From positions 1 through 64,000 of the forward strand of contig JABVXU010000247.1 of NCBI GenBank assembly GCA_013365365.1: a stretch of DNA of 64,000 bases, given 5' to 3'. How positions within the stretch are numbered: the first letter of the stretch is position 1; each line of letters opens with the position of its first letter. Position numbers and translations under genes: made by a program. The notes beneath the pieces were generated by a model. It was given only the letters and a program-made list of their open reading frames with translations. It did no database searches and was not told the DNA's origin. Shown here one piece after another: positions 53,001 through 64,000 of the stretch. The stretch is from Cruorifilaria tuberocauda (Eukaryota; Nematoda; Chromadorea; Rhabditida; Onchocercidae).

Positions 53001-55107
53001 CTAATTTAGATGAGACAACCACTGGCCTATTTTTGCAACCGTTTCGAAAGAATAAGCGAATTCGTACCGCTTTTTCACCTCAACAGTTGGTCGAACTTGA
53101 AAAAGCATTCGAGCTGAATCACTACGTGATCGGAAATGAACGTCGAGAATTAGCAACCAGTCTTTCACTTACTGAAACACAGGTAAAAAACTTTAAGTCA
53201 AATATTTATTCGTGTCAAGTATAAGTAAGTCGAGCCGAATAATTCATCTATAATAGCTAAATTAGAAGTGCAATGTCATATATTTCAGAAAAATTCGTAA
53301 ATTTTCATTTAAATTAAGAAAGCCAAAATCTTGTGAAATTCTTTTGATTGGTTTATTTCTCCATTTCCTACAATTATTCCGATAAATATCTTTCTTTTGG
53401 TTTTCTTTGCTTCACTTACAGATTTGCAAGTTTGTTCTTTTCAGGAAGACCAGCTATGTACTGATTGATTCTTTTTCAATTTGTTTTTAAGTTTTACATA
53501 TATTTCAATAATTTAGAGGAAATCTCAAGCGAACTGCTCGTGTCTCGTAGAAATTTATAATAATTTTACTTTTACCGTTAATTCTCAATACACAATTCGG
53601 TTAATAAAAAAAACTGGAATGACCGGTCAAGTTTCATTTTTGACTCAATTTTTTTTAAATCCAAACATAGCCGTTATCAAGTGCAGGTTTATTGCATAAT
53701 TAAAAAGTCTTATGATTCAAAAAGATCGATGATCCCAAACTATAACTACAACCAATAGTGGTAAATTTAATTCTTCAGCTATGAAGTAAATTAATTAGGA
53801 AAGCATAAGTGCAATATCAAATTCATCAAAAATTTCAAAAATTCAGCTTAAATTCCGTTATGATCCGTAAAAACTACACTGTGTTCAATATAATTACTTT
53901 GATCCGATCAAAGAGAGGGGAAGAATGAAAAAGAAAAAAGTATATATGCTACTTACCATAGTAGTTGGTTGAAAGCCATTAAGTAAACAATAAAACAAAA
54001 AAAGCAGAAAAAATGCCAAAATGAAGATTTTATAAGTGGGATACGGTTAAAGGACGCGAGAGAGAGAGAGAGAGAAAGAGAGAGAAGAAAGAGAGAAAGA
54101 CTGAAAAAGCTGTAGGGATGGAATAATTTAAACTTTATGATAAGTAAATATTTGCAAAATATTTCGCTAAAGCTTTGACAAGGCTATTTAAATCTATTAC
54201 TTTAGATTTTGCTAATTTAACTCGGATGTTTAATGAAAATAATTTTTAGAACAGTAGGAAGGGATAACGTGGAAGAAAGAAGAAAACTAAAATTTAATCG
54301 AATTGAATAGAAATATATACATTTTATGCAGGAGAGTATTATACTTATAACCAGCTAATTATCAATAATTAGTAAAATATAATTTGGAAGTTAGTAAAAG
54401 GGACAAATCGAAAAATAAAGTTAAATAAGAGTTAATTAATGGAAAATGTCCTTTGCTAAATGAATGGATTAGTTATAATTAATTAAAATTAGATTAAAGG
54501 TAATTCTTTGAAATTGCACAAATCATTTGGTTTAAATTTCATTTACTGTTTTATTACTTGACCAATAGAAATTTCAATAAAAATATATCGAATATGAATT
54601 ATTAACCTCAAACTTGGCTAATCAAATTTCAAAATTAGTAAGTAGCTTACAAGTCTTTTGAACACCAAATTTGAATTTGCTTATTTGATCATATTAATTA
54701 TCTGATTGATTTTTTGATCAGTGATGAAAAATATGAATTCAGTTGAGTTTCGCTTCATTTAACTTTCTTTATCTTTATTTTTTTGTTTTCTCTGCTCTAT
54801 CTTTTGATATAATTTTTTCGCATTTAAATGTTACGAAAAATCAGATAAATTTTCAAATCGAGAATTTTCAAAGTATAAACTGTCAGCTAACTGATTAGCG
54901 AGATATCTGATGATTGGAAGAACCTACATGATATCTCTTAAAATGCTTGGGAAACAAAAAAATTCACAAAGTATCGATTGAAATATTCTGCTTTTTGAAT
55001 ATAAGAAATATATTTAGGTTAAAGTATGGTTCCAGAACCGCCGTACCAAGCATAAACGAGTTAGAATAGATTCCGGAAAAGCAACAACTTCGGAAGGCAC
55101 CAAATGA
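50100..55107 (+). CDS. ceh-2: EMX/empty-spiracles class homeobox transcription factor
   Basis: Four exons join in frame to 343 residues: 50100-50747, 51690-51810, 53010-53182 and 55018-55107. A second in-frame ATG at 50124 would remove eight residues. Near the N-terminus NFSVENLI fits the Eh1-like repressor motif (FTIESLV in EMX). Then come a His-rich stretch, a short Gln run and an Asn/Ser-rich tract. The homeodomain is residues 271-330, with [40 protein letters not shown] and [14 protein letters not shown]. Trp48, Phe49, Gln50 and Asn51 are all present. An intron of about 1.8 kb splits homeodomain positions 44 and 45, a position shared by EMX genes. The C-terminal tail is only 13 residues. 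C. elegans ceh-2 is the single EMX member and acts in pharyngeal neurons and muscle. The symbol is by homology. Confidence 0.93.
54056..54100 (+). repeat. (GA)n microsatellite in the homeobox intron
   Basis: A purine-only GA-rich run in the intron that splits the homeodomain. Confidence 0.8.
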
Positions 55108-58100
55108 ATACATTAAACATATATATAACATTTTTGGGTGATATTTTTGCTTTTCATTTGATGTTTGAATTAAATTTCAACATTTCAAGAAAGAAATCGG
55201 ATCGCATTTTTCTTTCAGTTTATTTACTATTTATGATTACTGTAATGAAGGAGTTAGAATGATGAAAATTTCATTAAATCGAGAGGATATATTGTACTTC
55301 CACTAAAAGTTTCATTGGCTTTATTCCTAGCAACCATTTCACTATACTTATAATACCGCTAATTCGGAAAGTCTTATTTTGAAATCGATTTTCCAATTAA
55401 GAGATCGTCTGGAAAAAATATTCCGGAATTAGACTGCAGTGAAGCCAAATTTAAATTATGCTTATCGGTTGAGTGACTTCACTTAAATTCTTTACATTAA
55501 AATTTTATCTACTAATAAGTAAATATATTCCAAATTTTCCACTTTTTAAAAAATTTTTCACTAATTACAATTACATTGTATTATATAATTTCTATGTAAA
55601 CTAATTAACTTGAAGTAAAATTTTTCAAAACTCGAGAATGGTTTCAGAAATGAAAAATTAGGTTTTTGTCATACTTCTATCCTTTTTCTTTTTTACTGTT
55701 TCGTGAAATTATATGAATTAAGGAGTAATTTTGAATATTGCTTCCTTGACATTCTTATATGTTCATTTGATAATTAAATTCTTACATGAAAAAACAAAAA
55801 AAACTGATCGCTTACTTACCTTTCAAATTGAATGGAATTAACAAGAATTTTCCAATTTTTTGATGCATTTTCTTATTTCCGATCCATCGGATTCTAATTT
55901 TCAATTTTCCCACAATTTTCACAGAAAGTTCAACTCATTTCTTTACAATTTCTCTCCGCCATAAAATTTTAGTGAATGCGTTAATCGAAATGATTTATTG
56001 ATTATCCCTCCTATCGTAACTTTACAGTAATTATGATCGCATTTCTCGTATGTATGTATCAAATCTGCAATAATTTTGATTGTATTTTTTGGATTACTGT
56101 ACACGTTACCGTATTTGTCGGAATGCGTTGCTTATTTTACTGCAACTGCAATTGTACATGTAAATGTGCTTTTCGTTAACAAATAATTAAATATACTTTG
56201 ATTCGTTTCTCTTCCTTTTTCCGAAAATTTAAAGAGTTTACAAGAAAGACAATTTTTGTTTGTTAGAAAAAAGTGCATGAATTGCTCGATTAAATGAATA
56301 ATTCCTTTACATATCGTATCAATGTTTTCAGTTTTGAAATTTAGTGTTGGGAATTAATTTGAACAAAGGAAAGTATATAAAAATATTAACAGCACATGCA
56401 AGAAAACGAAGAAACTTTTTTAATAGTTTAAGAAAATTGATTGTTGCTTTGTCCAAAATTAATCAAAAGATTGTAAAATTTTCAGAGTTGAATTTTAAAT
56501 TTGCTTTTGTTTTCTTTTTTTGCTTTGCTCTTTTAATTTATAATTTTTGATATGAATAAAATTTCACAGTAATTTCAATGTATCAAAAGAGTCGCATATC
56601 AACAGTTTAAAAGCATGGAATATATTTCCATCTATTTTAAACAATAGCTTCAGTTTAAATTTTATAAAGATTGTTTTACTCATGGAATATTTCAAAGCAA
56701 TATACTGGATCATTTTCATTCAAAATTATGGTAAATTAGAAAGCAATTGTTGGTATTGATTATTTGAATAAAATAGTTCATCCGACCATGTCCAGATTTT
56801 TCTTTTCAAGGAAAATTTTCTTTTCGATTACCATAGCATGAATAAGTATTCTTTTACCTGAGCCAGGTTCCTCAGCTAGAGAAAATTCTGATGTTTCTCT
56901 TAATTTTTCTCATGTATACAGTAGCCAACAATTATTTCATCAAATAATTGATTAATTTTAGGACCTTGAAAAATTCACTATTTTTTTTATTTTTTTACGG
57001 ACGGTCAAAAGTTGTACATAAAGTTTGATTATCATAATCGCATTACTTTTCCTTATGGATGAGATTTTAAATTAGCAATTGGATGACAATCAATAAGCGG
57101 AAAAAGATCATACGATATGTTAAATGTATAATCATTTTAATCAAATTCATCATCTTGAATTATCAGTATTGTTAAATAGAGATGAGTTGCACCACTCAGA
57201 GGTAATTGCTGGGAAATGAACGGTTGCTGCGGTCGTTGTTAATGCCTTCCAATTTCGGCTCATCGGTTCATCGTTCATCAAAACCAACATTTATTTCAAT
57301 TTCACGTCCCGAACACATCAACATTATCGTTCTTACAAAGGTTTCCAGACATGCTAGGGAAGGAGGAAATATCACTCCACAATTGATAGCTTCACAAGCC
57401 ATTACTTTCCTTCATTCCTTCTTTCCCTCTCTCTCTCTCTCTCAAACAGCTAATTTTCCACCCCCTTCTCTCTATAACTCTTTATTTCCAATTTTTCCGG
57501 ATATTATCGGCTCATTTCTCTCATATATTTAAGTAATACACGTATAGGAATAATATAATTTACTTAAATAATATCTAATTCGGGGTAGCAATATTCCACA
57601 TAACAGTTAGCAATAGTTATGTACATCAATTCAAATAATTATTACTTCTTTTTTCAGTAATTTATCATTGTTTTTCATGAAAAAGAGGGAAGGTATACTT
57701 TGTCTTCTTCAATTTCAACCAATTTTCGAGTGTTCATAGGTTAATTGAGCATAAAAATTTGCATATGCTCAAATTGCCCAATAAAATTAAGGAGAAGAGA
57801 TGACAGATATTAAGGAAAAATGTGAGAAAACCTTTAGTCCGATTTCTTTATTACTTTTTATATATATCATTATGTTTGGTATTGATCATTTCAGAGATAA
57901 ATAAATATTTTTCTGATTTTTCTTGTGCCATTGCATCTTTCAGTAACTTTATTTTTCACTTTATATTTCACTGTTTTAGAGTTATTTAAGGAACGAAAAA
58001 CGAAGAAAAGAAAAAGAAAGGAAATTTCAACTACCAAAGTAAAAATTATTCAAAGGAAACAACTTCTTTTCTTAATTTACCTGAGAAAGAGAAATAATAT

Positions 58101-58339
58101 ATAATTTTTAGGAATAATAACAGCGATACTTTTCATGCATATATTTACATCATATTGTTAATGCCTTTCTTTAATTTTATTGGAATTAAAATTGAATAAA
58201 TTACAGAGCGTGAAATGTATCGCTTCATCCTTTATATCCCCATTTATTTTCTTTCATGGTAACCGACCAGGAAATTTGTTTTGAAATGTTTTACAAAATT
58301 AAAATGTTTGAACTCAATTTTCACCCTACAATTATTAGA
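55108..58339. other. Intergenic region downstream of the homeobox gene
   Basis: AT-rich, with a short CT run near 57,430. A 108-codon open frame at 57,206-57,532 is Ser/Phe/Pro-rich and crosses the CT run; no domain is seen. I see no supportable gene. Confidence 0.5.
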
Positions 58340-58509
58340 CATTTTTCTTTGATTCAAAGAAAAATACAAGAAAATGGAATATAATTAAAGTTATTTGTAA
58401 GAAATCAGCAAGAACAGAAGAAATTTTTTTAATTTATGGAATTACTGCAATCGCTTCTTCCAGGAGATCGTTTAACAATTCTTTTAATGAAGAAATTAAA
58501 ATTAATTAA
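58340..58509 (-). repeat. Left arm of a long imperfect inverted repeat
   Basis: This arm is the imperfect reverse complement of 59494-59653. Shared blocks include AAGAAATCAGCAAGAACAG and TTCCAGGAGATCGTTTAAC with small gaps and substitutions between. Read on the minus strand it contains the open tail LKELLNDLLEEAIAVIP ending at TAA (58436-58434). Confidence 0.85.
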
Positions 58510-59493
58510 TAAATAATTTGAGCATTGAACTTGCCTAATAAAAATTTTAAATTGGAATTGAAAATTCAAATTTTTACAATAATTTTCTTGTTTTTCTAAC
58601 AAAAGCTCTTTTAGCAAGTAAAAGTGAAAAAAATGGAAATTTCATCTTTATAATTATGCGTACACTTTCAAGCATTAGTTGCATGCTTCAATTTGACTAC
58701 GGTACTTGCTGTATTCGCAAACACCGTGCTTTTCTCGCATTTTCCTTCTTTAAATTAATTCTCTCTCCCGGGATCTTCCAGTTCTGTCAGTTTGCTCCAA
58801 CATTAACCCTAGTAAATAGAGTTCATCAGCGATATCAAACTACTACTACCACTAATAATAATCGTCATAATAATAACTATCTATTGTTTATACTATTGCT
58901 AATACTTTCAATAAATAGAACGTACATTGTGCAGAAGTGACCATTCAATCTCTCTGTAAATAACTCTCCTTTCATTTGACATTATTTAGTGCTCTTTTCA
59001 GAGTCTTATTTTGTTGGCTTTTGTTCTCTCTAATTTTGTTTTTTGAGAAGTATAAATTGATTAGATGAGGAGAAGCAATTAAATGATAACTGGTAATTTA
59101 AAAATTAAGTTAATCATATATGAATGAGTAAATTATTAATGCTATGATATATACACGTAAAAGACGCCAAAATTAGAAACTTTTAAAGATGGCGACGTTA
59201 TGAAGAATAAGAAAAAAAGAATCAAATCAATTTATAAACTATTTTGATGTTCATTCTTCAATAGAAGTAGAAATCGAATTTAATTTTTCATTGAATTAAA
59301 CTGGAATTTCATTTCAAACGAAGATAGTACTTCGGTTACTATTTTATTTGCAATAAATTTAAATTTGCTACAAACATTTCAGTTGTTTCAAGCATTGATA
59401 ATTTGCTTCGTAATTTCTTCATGCTATATGAATAATAAAAGCTATAACGATTTAAATCGATCCCTTTACATTTCATTAATTTATTTACATCCA

Positions 59494-59653
59494 AATAATT
59501 AATTCCAACTTCTTCATTAAAAGAACTGTTAAACGATCTCCTGGAAGAGGTGATCGAAGTAATTCCATAAATTTAACAGAATTTCTTCTGTTCTTGCTGA
59601 TTTCTTACTTTAATTATATTCCATTTCTTGTATTTTTTGAATGAAAGAAAATG
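59494..59653 (+). repeat. Right arm of a long imperfect inverted repeat
   Basis: Partner of 58340-58509 across about 985 bp. Read on the plus strand it contains the tail LKELLNDLLEEVIEVIP ending at TAA (59568-59570). The match continues about 80 bp past the stop, so the unit is a duplicated DNA segment and not only a conserved exon. No target-site duplication or transposase frame is seen. Confidence 0.85.
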
Positions 59654-59886
59654 ACAGCAGATTTGCTTAAAATATTCCTTCTGTAATTTTCAGTGTATTA
59701 AATTAGGTTTGAGAAATGTTGGAAATTCAATTATTTTCATTCTGACATGGAATCACACGCAGCAACAACGGCTGATACCTGTTGGATCATGCTTGGATTA
59801 ACAGATAAGCTTGTCTTTGTTTCAGAGCGCCGATGGCAGCAATATATTCAACAGCTATTGCTACCTGCTTATGTATGCCGACAACG

Positions 59887-59887
<1 letters not shown>

Positions 59888-59932
<45 letters not shown>
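59888..59932 (+). repeat. (CA)n microsatellite
   Basis: About 22 CA dinucleotides in an uninterrupted run. A short open frame through it is His/Thr repeat only and is not called a gene. Confidence 0.95.
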
Positions 59933-59936
<4 letters not shown>

Positions 59937-61143
59937 TTCACAAGAAATGTGTGCATGAGGATAGGTCAGGATGTTAGCTGGATTTGCTTCTAATAATAGT
60001 GATTAAGAGAACAGATACTTCCCTTCGTCGTGAGATACTTTCCGGTAATTAATGTCCGAAATTTCCGGAAAGCATCACACGACATTATCCAGTTGAATTA
60101 TTTTTCTTTCAATCTATTTAAGTTTATCAAAGAGAAATTGATTAAAATTTTTAAGATAAAATTCTTTTTAAGCTGAATAAATAGACAGAGATTCGTGTAA
60201 TTTACATTATCGTTTGCTACAAATTTGATAAGAAAGAAAAATAATTTTGACTTCAAATATTTCTCTGACGACAAAATGAGTGACAGTTAAAGCAATTTTA
60301 ATTTAAGAAACTATGAATTATTGTAACAAATTTAAATTTGAAATAAAGAAAAAAAGTCTGGATTTATCCTTTATAAATTGGGTTTATTTTGAAAGTTTTT
60401 ACAAAACCGGGATGGAAATGGAAATTATGTTTGAAACAGAAATTATGAGAAATCGAACAGTTTTTCCAAAATACGAATTAAACGTAGTTATTTTTCTTAA
60501 AATGTCAAAAATTGTTATCTTGGAATTTTTCTGAAAAGCGAGAATAAAAGTAAGTTTGAATTAAAAATCAAGAAAAATTAAAATTTTTTCGAAATAGAAA
60601 AAATACAAATAAAATTTGCTTATTTGTCATTTGGAGAAATGCCCCTGCAGAGAAGCAAACTGCAGAGAAACTTCCACAAGACACGATATGATAACATACA
60701 AGTTATTGCTAAATTATCGTTAACTTTTCATTAAACCATTTCCTTTTATATATTTTTCTTACTTTGTTTTCAATTATTAAATAATATTACTGTTAAAGTT
60801 TTTTGGATTGTTGGGATTATTTCTACCATTTAATGTGTTTCTCCAATGAAAATTCAAATTACCACTGTGATGTCAGATTTAATTCAAAAAAGAAATGAAG
60901 GGAAAGATGATAAACTTCAATTCAAATATGATAATTTAACCAGAAAATATTAGCAATGTTTTGTTTTACCTACTGGCAAATTGCCTAATTTTAATCTTTT
61001 TTGCAACAATTTGTCTTTCAACTTTTTAAAAAACATTTTGCTTCACTAAACAATTTTGCAAAGGTAAACTTGAATTTATTTATTGTAGGAAATAAATTCG
61101 GAATGAATGATAAAATATTTATAAGAAAGATGATATTAATATA

Positions 61144-61422
61144 TCAAAATGGACAAATAATTGCATTTAAATAGAAATTACAAGTATCGATTTTCAGTTT
61201 TTTGTTTTTTCGTGACTTTGAGGGAAGAGAACTGTTGCGTACAATACAAATTCCTTCCACATCTTCCCGAGAGCTTTCATCGCAAAATTCCTCCAAGCAA
61301 TCAATAATGCTCGGTATTTCATACGGCAAACACCATTGTAATATCTGAAATAAGTGATATTCACTAGCTGAAAATTCGCATTGGATACTGAATAAAATAA
61401 TGAGCGTTAAGCAGACTGCCAT
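61144..61422 (-). CDS. Candidate small secreted cysteine-containing protein
   Basis: A single open frame of 92 residues starts at 61422. It opens with a hydrophobic segment, MAVCLTLIILFSIQC, that resembles a signal peptide. The remainder has six Cys, in QWCLP, IDCLEEFC, GICIV, DTCNF and IICPF. An even number of Cys after a signal peptide fits a disulphide-bonded secreted peptide, a class common in parasitic nematodes. Splice-like TTTCAG sites inside the frame leave room for a different exon structure. No family is recognised and there is no homology evidence, so chance openness is possible. Confidence 0.35.
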   Translation of the reverse strand: MAVCLTLIILFSIQCEFSASEYHLFQILQWCLPYEIPSIIDCLEEFCDESSREDVEGICIVRNSSLPSKSRKNKKLKIDTCNFYLNAIICPF

Positions 61423-62424
61423 CTTTGATAAAGGTAAATATTCAAAAGATTTCCTGCACTAACATAAATAATTCGAAGTGACATTAAGAATGGCTTGCAG
61501 TGTTGAATTATGCAAACTTGCAGAGCTGATTTTTGTTATATATGAGGGGATTAAGCTGTTTCTTAAATCTCATCACTTTAATAAGGTAATGCAATAATAT
61601 CAATTGCGATATCTGTCAGCTGTAATCATCCAAAGAATTGCAATGTTTAAAACACGAGAAACTGTGATTATTCTAAGCTAATTATGGATGTAATTGCAAT
61701 ATCTTATAGAATAAAAGAGACCAATATCTTAGCTTTCTCGAGGAATTAATGATTTGATAAGGTCTTTTCTAAAACTTTATTTTAGTTTTAAGAATTATTC
61801 AGCTTTTTCAACTGTATTACAATCATCATTTGTTCAAGATGTCCTAGGCTGGAGAAAGAGTGGCTAAAATTGTAACGGGAAAAGAATAAAAGGAAAAGTT
61901 AAAAAAAGGATTTTACTAGATTTATATGACTCTTTATCTTTCAGGCATTCCGGAAAGCAAGTTTCATGAATCCAGTAGTTCGTAACTTTAATCTATCTCG
62001 ACAATGTTTCAATCATTTCAATTCTCACTTAATGCGACAACTCCAGTAAAAATAAATTTTATAAAATCATTTGATGACTTAAAAAATTCTTAAAACTTTC
62101 TGGAATCATAGTACCATAATAAATCTCATCTCACTGGTTTTATCCTCCACTTATTTATCTTATAAAGGACTCAAGAAATGAAATTACCGTAGAACAGAAC
62201 AATTCGGTGTGATATTTGTAGTTAAACTATTTATCAAATTGTCAAAGTAATTATTTTTCCATTTTATGCACTGAAAAAAGAGTTGAACAATTTTTAGAAA
62301 ATATAAAATGATCAAATACTAAATTACAATTCAAGAGGAAGTTAGAGCTTAATCAGAATTTAGTCCAACTTATCAAAAAGACTGTAAAGAGAGAAAAAAT
62401 AAGACTGTTAGAGTTATGAAAAGT

Positions 62425-62830
62425 TCAGACTAAATGAGCATAATCAATTCCATCCCAATTTAAGCTTGGCGTAAATAGCTGGCACGCTTCTAAACAAATT
62501 CCATGTAAAAACTGTTCGGTAATCCAACCATGAATATAATTTATTGCGGTTTGATTTAACAAAATGCGATTCTGGAAAATATTCATAATTAACGAAATAC
62601 GAAAATTAGTCGCCAAGGAAGATTAAATGTAGAAGTAATTCATGAAAATAATTATCGTTTTGGGAAAAATTCAAATTGTACTTTACATTTGCCTTCTCTC
62701 TTTGACTTCTCATTTACGATTTTTTCAAAAAAACCTGGATATATGTCGTTATGGCCATGCACATGTTACACCGGGCGCATTTTGCAGCGGGCATCATTGA
62801 TAATGCTTCATTTAAATCATTCAGTTTAAA
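62425..62830 (-). CDS. Candidate 3' exons of an unrecognised small Cys-bearing protein
   Basis: Two minus-strand exons join in phase 0: 62830-62735, ending ATCCAG before GTTTTT, and 62571-62425, after TTTTCCAG and ending in TGA. Together they encode 80 residues with KCARCNMCMAITTYIQ in the first and HGICLEACQLFTPS in the second. The CxxC, helix, then C-x3-C spacing is loosely like saposin-type domains but does not match the six-Cys spacing, so no family is assigned. The 62830 acceptor (TCGAAG) is weak and upstream exons were not found with confidence. Confidence 0.35.
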
Positions 62831-63791
62831 CTTCGAGCAAAAAATTATTGTAACTCTCACATAAATTCGTGGTATCGAAAAAATTTTCGAAATTTGAAAA
62901 TAACAGTGGTTGATCTTCTCTTTGTGTACGTGTGTGCTGCATGTCCGTGTATGTGTATCAGTTCTTTGACATCTCCCGTATAGGTGCGACAACTGAATAA
63001 ACAGAAAGCAAATATGTAGATAATATTGGAAAACGGGGATATCTTGAGAATTTTAAAGGGCCAAAGGTCAAGAACGTTCAAACTGATCGGCAAATATCGA
63101 AGTTTCATCAATAAGTATCACCAAGTGGATTAAGAAGATCGAATAACTTAGATATTCGAAATTCTTTCAAGAAAAACACGCATGTTATTTTCTCTCTCAC
63201 CTATCGATCATTTCGACAAATTTTAAGTTTATTATTTATATATAGTATTTTAATTAGCAAAATTAGTTAATTTATATTTTGCAATTTCAAACCAATCAAT
63301 TTATTTCACTGATGACCTCAAACCATCACAGCACTAAACTTAACTCTTCCCATCTTTCTTCAATGATATCTTCGGAGAGTTCACTTTCCAAGTATATATT
63401 ATCGTTCTGACTAAGTTATTTTGCCTAATAATCTAAAGTAATGATTGCTTCAACAATTAATTATAAATGACTGCTAGTTATAGATTCTACCTTTCGCATT
63501 ATAACTACGATAACAAGCTGGTATTAATCCAGACCAAATAGTCTTGACGGTCGGTATATGGTAAGAAGAAAATCATGAAGTATTTGTTCAGTATACTGTA
63601 AATGAAAGATTTTTCTTTCGGAGTATTGTATTTTAAACAATTTTAAAACAATGAATTATGTAAGAAATATATGATGTAAAATGTTTCCGAAAGTCAGAAA
63701 GGAATGATCATACACATATTATTAATTATTAAAAAAATATTTGTATACAGACTATTACTTATGATACGAAGTATATATTACTCGTTTTCAG

Positions 63792-63929
63792 GATCATCCT
63801 GATCAAGTCACTGGTAGCTCCACTTCCACCATTTCCCTTGATACTTACCATAAGTTGGGTGAACTGATTGAGAAAAGGATACTCTTTGCTTCTGTAAATA
63901 TCCGATCGCAAATAGAACATAGCGACTAG
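63792..63929 (+). CDS. Candidate exon at the right edge
   Basis: After CGTTTTCAG a frame of 45 codons reads protein-like (starting DHPDQVTGSSTST, later KLGELIEKRILF) and ends at TAG. A phase-0 donor, TCT then GTAAAT at 63895, could instead splice onward out of the window. No partner exon upstream is clear. Not recognised. Confidence 0.25.
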   Translation, partial: DHPDQVTGSSTSTISLDTYHKLGELIEKRILFASVNIRSQIEHSD

Positions 63930-64000
63930 CCGTGTTTGATAACAAATAGTGAAAAAAAATGATCGTAATTGGGCACAGTAACTTTTGTGATATTATGAAA

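Noticed and set aside
57206..57532. 108-codon plus-strand frame
   Set aside because: Low-complexity Ser/Phe/Pro sequence over a CT run, with no domain or splice support.
59747..59993. Frames through the CA repeat
   Set aside because: Most of the sequence is repeat-encoded His/Thr; no other coding evidence.
1..64000. tRNA, rRNA, CRISPR, bacterial operon or prophage signals
   Set aside because: None was seen by eye; the intron-rich genes and AT composition are those of a nematode nucleus, although a tRNA scan could not be run.

Overview
The window looks like AT-rich nematode nuclear DNA. Its genes have many exons, split by short to mid-sized GT-AG introns with TTTCAG-type acceptors. The reconstructed proteins match known animal families. 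The style and composition suggest a parasitic, filarial-like nematode, but the species cannot be fixed from the sequence. Gene models below were joined by hand from splice signals and reading phase. Every join in the four confident family genes and in the core of the zinc-finger gene keeps the frame.

Layout. (1) 329-2563, minus strand: the first six coding exons of a DIP2 (disco-interacting protein 2) orthologue, which runs off the left edge. (2) 2.6-13.3 kb: about 10.7 kb with no supportable gene. (3) 13,555-18,002, minus: a zinc-finger/RING-like protein with a ubiquitin-like C-terminal region, plus an upstream RING exon pair that is either its N-terminus or a separate small gene. (4) 19,580-36,326, plus: a complete 17-exon MYRF (myelin regulatory factor) orthologue of about 1,104 residues, with a Gln-rich N-terminus, Ndt80-like DNA-binding domain, S74-type self-cleaving domain, transmembrane segment and C-terminal MYRF domain. 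(5) 38,905-43,545, plus: a complete 12-exon alpha-type nicotinic acetylcholine receptor subunit of 495 residues. (6) 43.5-50.1 kb: no gene seen. (7) 50,100-55,107, plus: a four-exon EMX/empty-spiracles homeobox gene (C. elegans ceh-2 type). (8) 55.1-64 kb: mostly non-coding, with a striking long inverted repeat around 58.3-59.7 kb, two weak minus-strand small-protein candidates and a possible plus-strand exon at the right edge.

The genes do not form a pathway cluster. They are single-copy developmental and neuronal genes separated by long intergenic spaces, as is usual in a nematode chromosome arm or centre. The zinc-finger gene and MYRF are divergently transcribed and share a 1.6 kb interval with a GC-richer block. 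The points most worth checking are the inverted repeat with matching ORF tails, a phase-compatible alternative first exon and a GC-AG intron in MYRF, an unusual channel-lining sequence in the receptor, and the unrecognised zinc-finger/ubiquitin-like protein.
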